Source: Rhexocercosporidium sp. MPI-PUGE-AT-0058 | Lineage: Eukaryota > Ascomycota > Leotiomycetes > Helotiales | Assembly (NCBI GenBank): GCA_020746875.1 | Contig: JAGTJL010000009.1 | Coordinates: forward strand, 1-64,000 | Direction of reading: 5' to 3' | DNA: 64,000 bases | In this document: positions 1-13,380 of the stretch, piece by piece | Numbering within the stretch: position 1 is the first letter of the stretch | How the letters are laid out: each line of letters opens with the position of its first letter | Notes under the pieces: generated by a model | The model's input: only the letters and a program-made list of their open reading frames with translations | What the model was told of the DNA's origin: nothing | Database searches by the model: none | Program-made: the position numbers and the translations under genes

Positions 1-1258
1 TTATATTTAAAACGGTAAGGTTTTTGCTTATATAAGTATAAAGATTATTTAGCTCGGTTTTTATAATAACGTAAATAAGTGATTCGGCGTACGCTAGGGT
101 AATAAAGAATTAGTTATTAATAAAAGTAAATAAGAAGATAATAAGCGAGACCGCCAGTATAATAAAAGAATTATTAAAAGGAAAAGGAATAATAACGAAG
201 TGCTTATAAAATTAATTATAAGGAAATACGGAGAAAGCGACGTATTTATAGATTAAATATAATAATTATAACGCGAAATAATTAATATATAAAAAGCAGA
301 AAATAAAAGTAATAATAATAAGGCAAAAGGTATTTAAGTCAAGGTTATATTAAAAGTATTATATATTATATAAAGTAACTCTTATATTATATAAGAAAGC
401 GAGTTATATATAAGATAATATTATAAAAGATATAATAATATTAAGTTAAAAGGTCGAAAGGCTAAAGAATATTTTTAAAGCTTATAGGATTCGAGAAGCG
501 GCTAATATAAATAATTTAATCGAGGTTTTAGGTAAGAAGCTTGGAGATAAGTAAGACGTTTTTCAGTATTAAATATAAGTAATCTTTATATATATTATAA
601 TTTAAGTTAAAATAAAATAAATTATAAGATAATGCGTTTCGATTAATAATTAAAAAAGTTATTTCTTTTATAAATTAAAAAAAGTAGAAAGCTTTTAAAT
701 ATAATTATATTTTAGCCCTTACGAATATGGAAAGTAAAGGATATAACTTTAATAACGTATAATAAAAATAGAATTTAAATTAGTTATTTTATAAATAAAA
801 ACTTATAAAATAATTAAATGTTTAAATTATTATTTATAAGATTAATTAGTATTAAGATAAGGGGATTAATATAAGTAAGGAGAGAATACTCGAAAAAGGG
901 AAGTAACTAATGAGGATATATTAAAGTAACGTGATTATTTAAAATAAAAAAAGGTATAAATATAAGTTAAAATAAATTAAAATTCAATCAGAATTATATT
1001 AAAATTAATTCTTAAAGTAATATATAATAATTAAGGGTTATATATATAAAAAAAGTAAGATAATAAGCGGTTTTAAAATCACGAACGATTTTTAATAAAA
1101 GAATAAGAGTTATTACGCTAAACTTTATTTATTAATAAAACTAATAAAAATTATTTATTATATGTATTTTTCGTCTATTATATGGGGATTATTAATTAAA
1201 GCTTTCGCGTATTTTTGCTATGATTTCCTAAAGGAAAAGCTGGAAATTAGGAACAGTA
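1..1258 (+). repeat. 3' tail of upstream RecQ-helicase-like unit (repeat copy 1)
   Basis: This segment is colinear with 7428-8687 over its whole length, with differences mainly C/T and G/A as expected for RIP. It begins before the window, so its left end is unknown. In the other copy the same sequence follows a RecQ helicase domain, so I read it as the 3' part of an upstream tandem copy. A pair of long LTRs is the alternative. Confidence 0.7.
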
Positions 1259-4200
1259 TATAAAAAGATATATATTTTAAGTAAGGAAAACGCTAGGAAA
1301 CGCGCCAAATATGCCAAATAATATTCTTTACGACTAGAAAATATCGCGGATAAATATAAATTTGTATAATATCGTAATCGTTTGAAATAATATATAAAAG
1401 AAGCAATTAAAACTGAGTTTATGAACCGTAATAATAAACTTATCTATAAAAACGCGTTAAAACTAACTTATATAATAAAAGAAAGCAAAGTTATAAAAAA
1501 TAAATTAGTTATTATTTATTATATAATAATACTTAAATTAAACGAAATATAAAGTTTTAAGGCAAGATAAAAGGCAAATTAGAAAGCTAAATATATTAGA
1601 AATGTAATTATAAAACGCAAAATAATTAAAATAAAAATAGCGAAGAGAATTATAATTAATATAAACGATTAATAATTAAAATCGAAAAAAGAAAATAATT
1701 ATAAAAGTTAAAGAAAAAGAAAGATATTAAAAATTAAAGAAAAGAGAAATATAAAAGAGTTATTAATACTAAGAAGAACTAGCGTTATTATAATTAACAG
1801 AACGTTTGCTTACTGCGCTATTACGTATACGATAATATATATGAATAAAGTAGGTTTTATTTATAATAAATATAATCTTATTATATATATAAGAATAAAT
1901 ATTTATTAATTAGAAAAAAAAAGTATTAACTTAATAGAAGTATATATAAGAAATAATAATAAGACTGATTATTTACTGTACTTAAAAACAAATAATACGG
2001 CGGGATAAGAATATATATTTAATAAAAAGCGGGCAACCGAAACGGTATAATTATGCGTATAAAAATTTAATTACTTATAAAAACAAGTAATTTTCTAAAA
2101 AGTAATATAATAATAATAATTAAATAAGCCGAATACTAAATTCTACTTATAATCCTTAATATAATTATTTAAAGTTCCTTTTAATAAAGAATAAAATAAA
2201 GCAGGTAAGATTAAGCCTTACGTTAAGAAAAGAAATTATAAAAAATATAACTAGTTATAATTATATTAAGAAATAAGTATTAAAAATAAAGAAAAAGCAA
2301 AGAAAATATAATCTTTATTTAATAAAATATTAAATGAAATATATTCTAATTTCAATATTTAATAAGTAAAAATAAGAAGATTAAATAAAATTATCGATCC
2401 TCCTCTCGAAAATCGAGCTTCAATATTAATAATAAGGCCTCGATTATAAGGCATTTCATTTAATACTTATTTAAATTATAATCAAAAGAAATATTCTTTA
2501 GTCGACCGGAATAAATATAAGTATTATAAATAATAATTTATAAATTAATTCTAATTTATATAAATAAAAACTTATAATAAGTTATTAAGCGTAAAATTAT
2601 AAATTTTTATTTAAAAAAGTAGAAATTATATAATTTTATTATTTATTATTAAGAGTAAGTTATGAATTTGGATCGATATAAACGAATAGTTTTATAAAAC
2701 GACAGCGTTAATTTTAATATACATAATATAAGATCGGAAAGGATTTAGATTTAAAGCTAATCTTATCTTCTAGATTTTTATTTATAATAATTAATTTAAA
2801 AGCTTAAATTCTAGACGAGTATATATTAATTATTAAAATAGCGTAAGTAAAGTTAATAAAATAAATAAAAATAAGTAAATTAATAATAAGAAATACTTAA
2901 TTTCAAAAATAAAGTTTATTAAAAATAAAAAGTAAAAATAAATATAAGATTTTTAATTAAATAAGAATTTTCTGGAGATCGAAAGGAAGCGATCGTAATA
3001 AAAAGTTTAAATAAAAAAGTAAATAAATAAGAAAAAAGTTTTTCGTTTATAAAAAGTTATATAAGACGAAAATTATATTAAAAGATATACTTAAAATATA
3101 CTTATAAAAAACTAATAAATCAAATTCGTAAAAATAATAATAAATATAATTAAAGTCTTCTGATTATACTTATAACGCCGTATACTATTCTACTTAAAAT
3201 ATAAAATTAGTATTAACTTTAGTTAACGCGGTCGGCACTTCGTATTTACGCACTAAGACATCTCAATTAAACGGCGAAAGAAGCTAAAAACAAGCGACGA
3301 ATATGTAAATATTATATTATCAATCGATAAAAAAAAGCAGTTTTAAACAAAACTTATATAAAAACTGGTATTATACCTTTTAATAAACTTAAAATAGAAA
3401 TGCTTTATTATAAATTGTTATTAAATAATAGAAAACGATTCCTAGTTTAAGAAACACGTTAAGGAAAAATATAATACTAAAGAAAAGCGCTTAATTATAA
3501 TTACGACTTTAATATAATATATATTTAGTAATTTAATAATATATTTTCCAGTCGAAAAAGAGCGTAAAAAAGAAGCGGAGACGGCCTCGGAATTAAACGA
3601 GCTTAAGGAAATAATAGCGAAATACTAGTATAAACAATAATTAATAGCTTAAGTAATCTTTATAAGTATTAATAATAAGTATATAATAAAATAAAATAAG
3701 AAAACCGATTAAGCCCGATTTCACGAAAGCCGCGATATTAAAAAGATTGCGAAATTAATAATTATTACGCATTTCGAAGACTTAAAAACTATCCGACGGG
3801 TAATTCAAGGTATTTAACGCTTAATTAACCGGGTTTATAATTAATTTCACGAGCTCGGAAGATATACTAAATAAATATTCTGTAGTATCGATAATAATTT
3901 AAGCGAGAAGCTTATAAAAAAGGTCGGTAATAATATATTAATTACGTATATTAAAATATAATAAAAGCTTATTAATTTCCTCTTTAAGTTATTCTTATAA
4001 AAAAAGCGGTTTAAATTAAAGTTTAATAATAAATAAGAAGTATTATTATAAACGCTATTAGCGGCGGAAGACGACTCGGCTAAGGAAAAAGTTGTATTAA
4101 ATCTCAGTTTAACTTTAATTAATTAAAAAGTAATTAAAAACGCGTTTTTATCGTTAATAATATATTAAATATTAATAAATAGTTTTTATACGCAAAAGGT

Positions 4201-7200
4201 ATAATAAAAGACAGTTGTGGAATTTCGATATACCTTATTGTTGTTAATTTATTACGTACGCTTTATATTAATAATTAATTAAGTTCGCTAGGATTCAATT
4301 ATAAAAATTATTATAATAGAGGCGTATTATAAGAAATATATTTATAAAGACTTTTATATTATATTTAATTATATATAATAATTGCGGAATTATATTAAAG
4401 TAGTAAAAGGCGATTAATACGAGAATTCAGTTATTATTTAAAAGGGGGATTTTTATTTATTATAATATAAAAAAGACGACTTAAAATTAAATATAATAAA
4501 AGAAAAGTTAATAAGTTTATTTAAAGATTTAAAAGAAAAGCTGCTATTCGAGTTAGTTTTCCGTAATACGTCGTTCCTCGAGGAATATATATTAAATAAA
4601 TTTAAAGATAATTTAATATAAAATAAAAGAAGAAAATACTTTTTAAATATATATAATAATAAGCCCGAGTATATAAAAGTAATTAATAAGTAGAAAATAG
4701 CCTTGAATACGATTAAGAATTATTTAATAAGAAAAGTAATAATATAAAAGATATAATTAATTATAAAAAAGAAGCGAAATATATAAGGTAAATAAATTAA
4801 TACTTACGAAATTATATAATATATTAATACTAAAAAAAGTAAGGAAATTATAAATTAAAAGATATACGGCTCGCTTCCGATAATTAATAATAATAATATA
4901 TTTAACAGAAGAGCTAACGGCAAGAATATAAGAATTACTTTTTATATATTAAGTAAATAATTAAATAAGTCATTAAAGTATTATATTAATATAAAATTTA
5001 ATTATAATTATTAATACGTATAATAAAATAAACGTATTAAAAGAGACGTTAATTATAATTATAAGATTCTTGCTAAAGCGAGTAAGTCGAATTATAATAA
5101 CGTAAATCTTAATAATTATTTTATTTTAAGTCGCGATTTAAGTAATAATAAAAGAAAAGGATTATTTATTTTTTTTTAGCTTTTTACTTTAAGATAAAAA
5201 TGAAATCTAATTATTAAACGAATTAATAATAGTACTTAAGGCCGAATCGAAGGCCTAAATAAGAATTAAGTTATACGAGTAAGCTTAGCGTTAAATAATA
5301 ATCGCGTTTAATAAGAGATTTATACGAATAGGTTATATAGCCGGTATTAACGCTTATATCTTATAATTAAGTTATAATAAAAAATAAAAGAATATTATTA
5401 CGCGCTCTAAACAAATAGCCTAACGAGTCTGAATTCAGAAATAATTAATGCCTTTCGCAGAATATTAAGACGTTAATATACGTTTTAAAAGTTTAAGTAA
5501 AAAGATTTTAGAACTTTATTTTAATTGTCTAATAATAAATTAATATTAAAGACTTATACTTAAGTTTTTTATTTTAGAGATTTCGATAACGTAAAATTAA
5601 TATTATAAAAATATTAAACGAATTTTAATTAATTCTTTTATAAATTAAAACTTAAAAAGAAGCTGCGGTAAGCGCGGAGCTATTTTAGATTTTTATTGAT
5701 AAAAAATAATTATAAAAAGTTAAAATATAATAGAAGCTAAAGTAATTATACGGCTTAATAAGTTTTCGAACAGTAGCGTAATAAAAAGTAATAAAAGTAA
5801 TAATAAAAACAAAACGAAATATTATATAAATAGCTTTAATTAAGGCAGGGAAGACTCTCGCATATACAATTCCGGCGAGCTTAAGCTCTAATAAAATAAC
5901 TTTTATATTTATATTATATATTACTTTACGATAAGAAATTATAAAGCATTATTAAGACTTAAATATATCGGCCGACGTACTTACCGCTAATATAATATTT
6001 TATATAAATATAATATTTATAATTCCCGAGGTAATTACGGTTAATTATTTTAAAAAGTAGATTTAATTAATAATAAAATAATAATTATTAAAAAAGATAA
6101 TTTTCAACGAATACTATCACTTAATAATAAATATAAAATAGCGATTAATTTAAAAGATAATAAATAACTTATTTAAAGAATCCGGCGTTTTTAGTAAATA
6201 TATTATATAAAAGGTTTTCTTATTTATAACGCTTTTAAAAAAGATACGAGTAATAATATATAATTAAGTAAATATAAAGCCGAATTAAGTAAAGAAAGTA
6301 ATAAAAGAAATTATAAAAAGAAACTTGCGCTATCAGATTCGAATAATAAAAGATAGTACGAAATATAAAAATAAAATAAAGAAGATTTAGAAAGAAACAG
6401 GATTAACGTCGAAAGTCTTAATATATATAATAAAGAAAGCTTTTAAAAAAAATTAATAAAAACGTTAAATATCAGGTTTTTTTATAAAGACTTGTCTTTA
6501 AGTAATAAAAATAAGATAATAACGGATTTCTAAGAGACTAATAAGTAAATAATAATAATAATAACGGCGGCTGGCAAAGGACTGAATTTAAAAGTAATAA
6601 TAATAATATATATTATAAAGGCGTTTAAGATTCTAAATTATTATTAATAAGTAAGACAGGCTAGCCGGAATAATAACGTAGCAGATTCGATCTTAATTAT
6701 TTCAGAAAATAATTAAAAAAAACTAAGAATTAATTAAAAGCCGAGAATAAAAGAAATAAAAGAATTAATATAAACGGAAAAGTATAAGAGACGGATTTTA
6801 TTAATATATATAGACGGAAATCTAAGGTAATATAAAAAAAGAAATATAAAGTACGATAATTACGAAGCTTAAGATTTTAATACGCGTATAATAGAACTTC
6901 CGATTCCGTTTATTAAAAAGCCGTAATTAAATATAAATATTCCTCGAAGCGCAGATTAAATATTTTTTTAATATAATAAGTTTAATATATCCGCGACGTC
7001 GGTAGCGATACTTTTAGTTAAATAATTTAATTTATTAAAAAGGAATTATAATTAAATTAATATTTATGCGGCGTTTTTAAGGCCGATAATATTAAATCTA
7101 ATATTAATAAATATAATTAGAAGTAATAAAGGATATTATTATAATAATTCGTCTTCGAAAGTAGATATTATAACTTTAAGCTTATCTTACGTAATAAAGG

Positions 7201-8687
7201 GATCTCCGCGTATTATCGCCTTGCCTTCGAGAATTCCAGAGATACTTAAGCTTATAAATAAATAAGCATCGAGGGATTTAAGTATAAGAAATAAATTAAA
7301 GTAAAAGAATACGCTAATTATAAAATAAAAGAGTTCGTAGATTATTAGAGCTCGGAGGACTGAGATTAAAGATAATATAAAATTATTAAGTAAAATAAGG
7401 CTTATAAATAAAGAAATAATTATAAGTTTATATTTAAAACGGCGAGACTTTTACTTATATAAATATAAAAGTTATTTAACTCGGTTTCTATAATAACGTA
7501 AATAAGTAATTCGGCGTACGTTAAGATAATAAAAAGTTAATTATTAATAAAAGTAAATAAGAAAATAATAAGCGAAACCGCGAGTATAATAAAAGAATTA
7601 TTAAAAGAAGAAGGAATAATAACGAAATACTTATAGTATTAATTATAAAAAAATACGGAAAAAGCGACGTATTCGTAAATTAAATATAATAATTGCGACG
7701 CAAAGCAATTAATATATAAGAAGCAAAAGATAAAAGTAACAATAATAAGGCGAAAAGTATTTAAATTAAAGCTATATTAGAAGTATTATATGCCGTATAA
7801 AATAATTCTTATATCGTATAAAAAAGCGAATTATATATAAGATAATATTATAAAAGATATAATAATATTAAATTAAAAAGTCGAGAAGCTAAAAGATATT
7901 TTTAAAGCTTATAAAGTTCGAGAAGCGGCTAATATAAATAACTTAATCAAAGTTTTAAGCAAAAGACTTGGAAATAAGCAGGACGTTTTTCAGTATTAAA
8001 TACAAGTAATCTTTATATATATTATAATTTAAGTTAAAATAAGATAAATTATAAAAATAATACGTCTCGATTAACAATTAAAAAAGTTATTTCTTTTATA
8101 AATCAAAAGAAGTAAAAAGCTTCTGAATATAATTATATTTTAGCCTTTATAAATATGAAAAATAAAAGATATAGCTCTAATAACATATAATAAAAATGGA
8201 ATTTAAGTTAATTACTTTATAAATAAAAACTTATAAAATAATTAAATATTTAAATTATTATCTATAAGATTAATTAATATTAAAATAAGAGGATTAATAT
8301 AAATAAGGAGAGAATACTCGAAAAGAAGAAGTAATTAATAAAAATATATTAAAATAACGTGATTATTTAAAATAAAAAAAGGTATAAATATAAATTAAAA
8401 TAAATTAAAATTCAATCAAAGATTATATTAAAGTTAATTCTTAAAGTAATATATAATAATTAAGAGTTATATATATAAAAAAGATAAAATAATAAGCGGT
8501 TTTAAAATCACGAACGATTTTTAATAAGGAAATAAAAGTTATTGCGTTAAACTTTATTTACTAATAAAATTAATAAGAATTATTTATTATATATATTTTT
8601 CGTCTATTATATAAGGATTACTAATCAAAGCTTTCGCGTATTTTTGCTGTGATTCCCTAAGAAAAAAGCTGGAAATTAAAGACAGTA
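1259..8687 (+). pseudogene. RecQ-type helicase gene relic, telomere-linked-helicase-like
   Basis: Degraded coding DNA with many TAA/TAG codons. The recognisable part is a superfamily-2 helicase of the RecQ type. A Walker A motif (KAGKT) is at about 5842-5856. A DE-box remnant reading NEYYH, where DECH would be expected, is at 6106-6120. Motif V/VI-like sequence (TAAGKGLNLK, then a QQVRQASRNN-like run once stops are read as Q) is at about 6561-6700. A cysteine-poor remnant of the RecQ zinc-binding region (KYDNY where KCDNC is expected) is at about 6850. The reading frame changes between motif II and motif V. About 4.5 kb upstream is also coding-like (for example an acidic coiled-coil stretch near 3570-3625), but I cannot name its domain. 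Long RecQ ORFs of this kind are known as telomere-linked helicases in fungi; a helicase-bearing transposon is the alternative. Not functional. Confidence 0.6.
7428..8687 (+). repeat. 3' tail of RecQ-helicase-like unit (repeat copy 2)
   Basis: Second copy of the 1.26-kb sequence seen at 1-1258, in direct orientation, giving a unit length of about 7.43 kb. Both copies end in the same stretch (GGAAATTA then CAGTA). After that, copy 1 continues into the next helicase unit and copy 2 into a hAT relic. Confidence 0.75.
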
Positions 8688-10815
8688 TTCCGTCATATGC
8701 CAAACGAAAATATAAAGACCCGCTACACATCTAATAATAAGAAAAACGTCTGGAAGTACAAGTATTGCCTTAAATCTTATGCCACTAATAATAGGATTAC
8801 CGTGATCAAATCCCACCTTATTAGTACTCATAAAATTAGCCAAACTTCAACTCGACAAGCATAAATTCAAAAGCGCCAATTAACTCTGGAAGAAGCCGCT
8901 ATAAATACGCCTGCCTATTGTCGTCGTCGTCTAGCTCCTGGTGGAAAAGCCCTGTCACTTAATATATTAAAAGCTATGTTAACTAAGGTATTAGTTACTA
9001 GTAACCTCCTATTTATATTTGTTGAATTACCGGAATTTCGGGATTTCTGCTTTCTCCTGAATCAAAACATTAAATCCTAGCTCCCAGGGTCTTATAATAC
9101 AGCTAAAACGTGAGTTAATTCGACAATACAAAGTGTAGAAGCTTAGAATCAAACAACGGATCTCAAACGCCTTATCCAAAATCCATGTCAGCTGTAATAC
9201 GTAAACTTCTCCAAATAACCTCCTAATCCTAAGAGTTATTAGCCACTTTATATCATCAGAAAAGAAGCTAGAACAGTGTATTTTAGCTATAAAAGAACTT
9301 TATAGAGAATATACTAATATAAGTATAATAAGCCAAGTTTTAAACGTTATTCTAGACTAAGGTTTTAAGAAGAGATTAGGCTATTTTCAAGCGAACAATA
9401 CACTAAATAACAATACCCTTTACCAAGGACTTAAAGTTAGTAAGTTTTATTTATACCTACTACACATTATATAAGCTTTATATGACTCATATATTTAATA
9501 CTAATTATATATAAAGCTTCAAATACGCTGTAATATCCATTAGAACGTAACCTACCATTGAATCCGCTACCTTAGACCTACCCTTAACCTGGCCGCCCAA
9601 GCCTTCTTATAGGTTACTAGCAACGAGTTTATTAAGAAACGAGATAGAGATTCATATTCGCTAGTAAATATTAAGGCTTGGAGGAAATACAGACTAATTA
9701 AAAGGCTTTATATTAACGTTATATAGATCTAGAGGTCTTTATAACGAATACAGCGATTTTTAGCCTCAAGTAATAGGAAATATCTAGCAAGAGACAATAA
9801 AACCCGCTAAAACTCCTTTAATAATATAATTATTAAAGCCTTAACCTTAAAGGTTCACTATACGCTAAATCGCTATATTAATCTCTATAACGATATAGAT
9901 AATAAAGTGAATAAGCTAGCCCCTGAGGACTAGCTTGAACTTGAGCAGGTAATCAATTCCTACTCAAATTACTATGGCTTTTAATATAATTAATAATTAC
10001 GTATAGATCCAGGAAGTTCTGGCCGTTATTCGGCAGGCCTCCAAAGCACTTGAATCTAATACCGCTATACTTAATAACTTAATACCAGCGCTTAACTTCT
10101 TACTTAAGCAATTCGAATCTGGCCAAACTAAGCATTCCGATAAACCTCTTAGAGCTTCTTTTAACTCTATATAAGCAAAGCTAGACAAATATTATAGTCG
10201 AACAGACGAGAGCTCAGCGTATAACGCTGCGGTGGCCCTACACCCGTCAAACAAGCTGGAATACTTTAGATTAATATAAGAAGGTCACCCTACTTAGATA
10301 ATTAATACTAAGCACAAGATCACAGAACTTTAGAAAAGTAAGTAATCTGGCCCTTTTAATAACTATATACTAATATACTTAGCTTGTTATAAGCCAAAAC
10401 ATACTATTTTGGCTATTTTAACTTAGAGCCCAAGATCTTATTCAAGAGATCCAAATCGCTTTACTCAGTAAAAGGCTAATAAATAACATATTATACCTAT
10501 AGTAATTAATAATACCGACGAATTAAAACGCTATTTTATAAGTAACCTAGTGGCCGATATTAAGAACCCTATTGCTATCCAAACTTAGCTAAAATGGCCG
10601 TGGATCTCCTATTAATACCAGCTATAGCAGCGGATCCAGAACCACTCTTTTCGTCTGCTAAATATATGATCAACAACCGCCGGAATAGACTGAAGATTAA
10701 TACAATTCAAGCTCTTAAGTGCTTGAAAAGCTGGTATATGCTTGGGCAAATTAGGCAGTGTAATAGAGATCTAAGTGTGGCTGAGTCTAGTGACTCACAG
10801 CTACAGGATATTTAG
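8688..10815 (+). pseudogene. hAT-family transposase relic
   Basis: A cut-and-paste transposase relic read on the plus strand in several broken frames. Near the N-terminus (8730-8870) is a BED-type zinc-finger-like segment ending in KSHLISTHKISQTS. Next comes a conserved-looking block around 8900-9070. The C-terminal hAT dimerisation domain survives as an open frame at 10594-10815, with AVDLLLIPAIAADPEPLF, then RRNRLK, then ALKCLKSWY, matching the classic hAT C-terminal pattern. The middle has many stops. Base composition is less AT-rich than the helicase block to its left, so RIP is milder. No convincing terminal inverted repeats or 8-bp target duplication were found. Non-functional. Confidence 0.8.
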
Positions 10816-11408
10816 GAATCAAGCCCTACGAATTAAAGTTAGGAATAGTCTTGATCAGGAGTAAGGTTTAATTGAAGGGCGATATCGCTTTGAGTCCAAC
10901 CGGCGTCAAAAAAGAGGGTTTGACATTATAATCGTTAATCGCGAGTCGTTGATTTCCTCGGGGTCTTTAGTACAGGTACACTCAATGTTGGCTCCATGTT
11001 GAATTGCGGTGATTTAGGCCTTAAAAGCGGCAAAGTAACATTTAAATATCATTGGGTGTACCCCTAGTTTAGTACCCTTGCAACACAGAACCTTCCACAA
11101 CCCCCTAGAATCGTGCACAGACGTAGAATCCGTTATCATTTTAGCATGTACGAAGTAAATTCTGCGATAACATTAAGCCCACCAGTGGCCCTAATAATTC
11201 GGCCATAACTCACCAGCTGCATACTTCGTATCAAGGGCAATAATCTAACCTTTTCGGTCTGTGCTACATGACCCAGATTTTACTAGAAACAGAAGGAAAA
11301 GAATAAAGCGGATTGGTTTATTGGTTTATATCCCTTGTAAAGTGGAATCTTCTAGTGCTGCGCACAAACAGAAAAGGTTGAATTATTTCAGCATGTACTA
11401 AGTACAAG
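10816..11408. other. intergenic, no gene seen
   Basis: Normal-composition DNA between the hAT relic and the MITE. No open frame with recognisable features. It may hold the 3' end of the hAT element and part of the promoter of the downstream hydrolase gene. Confidence 0.5.
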
Positions 11409-11410
11409 TA

Positions 11411-11950
11411 AGCTGAGCTCTAACTCACGCGCTACACCTGATTAGGATAAGACTAAATTAAGCGACCCTATCAAAACAGAATGACCTCATCGTCCCGATT
11501 GATCCACTCGCTAAACGATCGTTTAATAAAAGCGCTCGTATAGTCAGCTAGCTCTAGCGCGCGCTGAGAAGAGCTCTGACTGACTGCAAGAGACACATCA
11601 CGTGCTCGTTTGAATCGGCAAATAATATAGTGATACCGATACGGAACGCCAGATCTCATAACGTCACGTGTATTTCAAATAGAGTAAGTGTTATTGATAA
11701 GAGGCCAAAATGGCTTATAATTAGCTGTATTAAGCGAAAAAGGTATTGGTAGTGTAAAAAGAAAGTTCCGAAGTTAAGCCGTATCACGTGGTAAGGCTTG
11801 CAGAGCGTCCATAGTAATGGTTGAGTAAGAATACGTAGGGGGGTTATATAATTGGCTCGCTTCCGGTACCGGCTAGCGGTAAGCCGACTCGGATGAAAAT
11901 TTGTCCGAAACTAGCTCAATCAGGTGTAGCGCGTGAGTTAGAGCTCAGCT
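11411..11950. mobile_element. 540-bp MITE with perfect 33-bp TIRs and TA target duplication
   Basis: The left end 11411-11443 and right end 11918-11950 are exact reverse complements over 33 bp (outer end AGCTGAGCTC). TA dinucleotides at 11409-11410 and 11951-11952 flank the element, as expected for Tc1/mariner-superfamily insertions. The interior carries no transposase; a 62-codon minus-strand open frame at 11471-11659 has no recognisable similarity. The element is not visibly RIP-mutated and its TIRs are identical, so it is probably young or recently mobilised in trans. It lies about 175 bp upstream of the hydrolase start codon. Confidence 0.9.
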
Positions 11951-12125
11951 TATGCAGCTGGTGAGTTATGCGAGTTGCAGCCATTTTAACCGTATCCCAC
12001 TAATCATATCCACTACTTTCTTACTCGCGCTGTTCCTCTTCTGCAAATTCGAGCTGGAGCTCTCTTCTCTCCCTACAAACGTCTCCTTCTCAGGGTCTTT
12101 GCAGTACTTACAGGATTGGGTTAAT

Positions 12126-13380
12126 ATGGGCAACCTTCGTACCTTTACTTCTCTCACATATTTGACGCAAGTCGCTTTTCTGGGAGGCAATGCGCAAACC
12201 AATAGTTCCCAGCTTATGGACATTGTTCCAAAGCGCGAGGTTCTCTACGTTGGCGGACGCTACACGAACATCACGGCAAGTCTCGATTCCCACTAGTTTT
12301 ACGCGTATCTAAGACTGGAAAACAGGACAATGCAACCAATTCTACATCAATGGCTATCATAGGGCAAATTTACGTCGAGAAGCTTTCCCCTAACCCAGCC
12401 CCGGCGAACCCACCACTTCCCATTATCTTCATTGCAGGCGCGGCTCAGACCGGCACCAATTTCCTTGATACTCCAGACGGACGGCCAGGATGGGCATCCT
12501 ATTTTATCTCCAAAGGTCACACAGTCTACCTCTCAGACCAGCCTGCACGCGGCCGCTCATTCTGGTTTCCCGGACAGGGAAGTATCGGGTATATTGGCTC
12601 CCCCAATTCTGTCTCTGATATCTTCACCGACGTAGCAAACAACGGCAACCAATGGCCGCAGGCGAAGCTTCACACGCAGTGGCCCGGCACTGGTCGCATT
12701 GGCGACTCAACTTTCGACGCTTTCTACAGGAGCCAGATGCAGTTCCAAACTGACCGCTTCATAAGCGAAGAACAAAATGCGCAGGCATATTCAGCTCTAG
12801 CAGACCTCGTAGGCGACTGTTATATCATCAGTCACTCGCAGGCGGGTGCATACGGTATCTTCAGCCAAACACTGTATGACTCGCTGAAGTGGTTAACGAT
12901 TGAGTAGGCTGGAGGGTCGGAGACATGCGCTCAGACCTTGTCAAGGGTATTGTCCAGCTCGAGCCGTCTGGTCCACCATTCACGCTCCGCCCGCCGTTTG
13001 GAAATGACCCAGCTTTCGCTTTCGGCCTCACTGACCTCGCAATCGGATACGAACCGTCCGCAGGCAAGAATGCCGAAAACATTGAGACAACCATCGAGCC
13101 AGCAATCGACGCCGATCACAACGACTGCATCATGCAGAAGTCCCCAGCGAAGCAGTTGACGAACCTGGGCAAAATCCCAGAACTTGTTGTTACTGGCGAA
13201 GCATCGTTCCATGCGCCATACGATTACTGCACCGTCAAGTATCTGGAGCAAGCTGGCGTAGACGTAGAGTATGCGGATCTAGGCAAGGAGGGCATTCATG
13301 GCAACGGACACATGTTCTTCATGGAGAAGAACAACCTTGAGATCGTAGACCGGGTGTACCAGTGGCTGAAAAAGCACTAA
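12126..13380 (+). CDS. alpha/beta-hydrolase (secreted esterase-like), three exons
   Basis: Predicted 387-residue alpha/beta-hydrolase, probably secreted, substrate unknown. Exons are 12126-12275, 12326-12873 and 12915-13380. Intron 1 (12276-12325, 50 nt) uses a GC donor (GCAAGT) and AG acceptor. The only nearby GT donor (12280) would break the frame, while GC-AG joins YTNIT to DNATNSTS in frame. Intron 2 (12874-12914, 41 nt) starts GTATGA and restores frame into DMRSDLVKG. The nucleophile elbow is SHSQA with Ser at about 221, a GxSxG variant. The candidate catalytic His is in GNGHM at about 365, and the acid is probably an Asp/Glu in the segment before it. I chose the ATG at 12126 because it gives a short signal-peptide-like N-terminus. 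An in-frame ATG at 11952 would add 58 residues with a hydrophobic stretch and overlaps the MITE target duplication. No internal stops: likely functional. Confidence 0.85.

Noticed and set aside
1..8687. Reading the 1.26-kb repeats as LTRs of a retrotransposon
   Set aside because: The internal region shows RecQ helicase motifs and no RT or integrase, and the coding sense runs into the repeat; tandem units fit better, though LTRs are not excluded.
11471..11659. 62-codon ORF inside the MITE
   Set aside because: Non-autonomous elements rarely encode proteins and no transposase similarity is visible.
12861..13251. Minus-strand and alternate-frame ORFs over the hydrolase exons
   Set aside because: Shadows of the spliced hydrolase gene.
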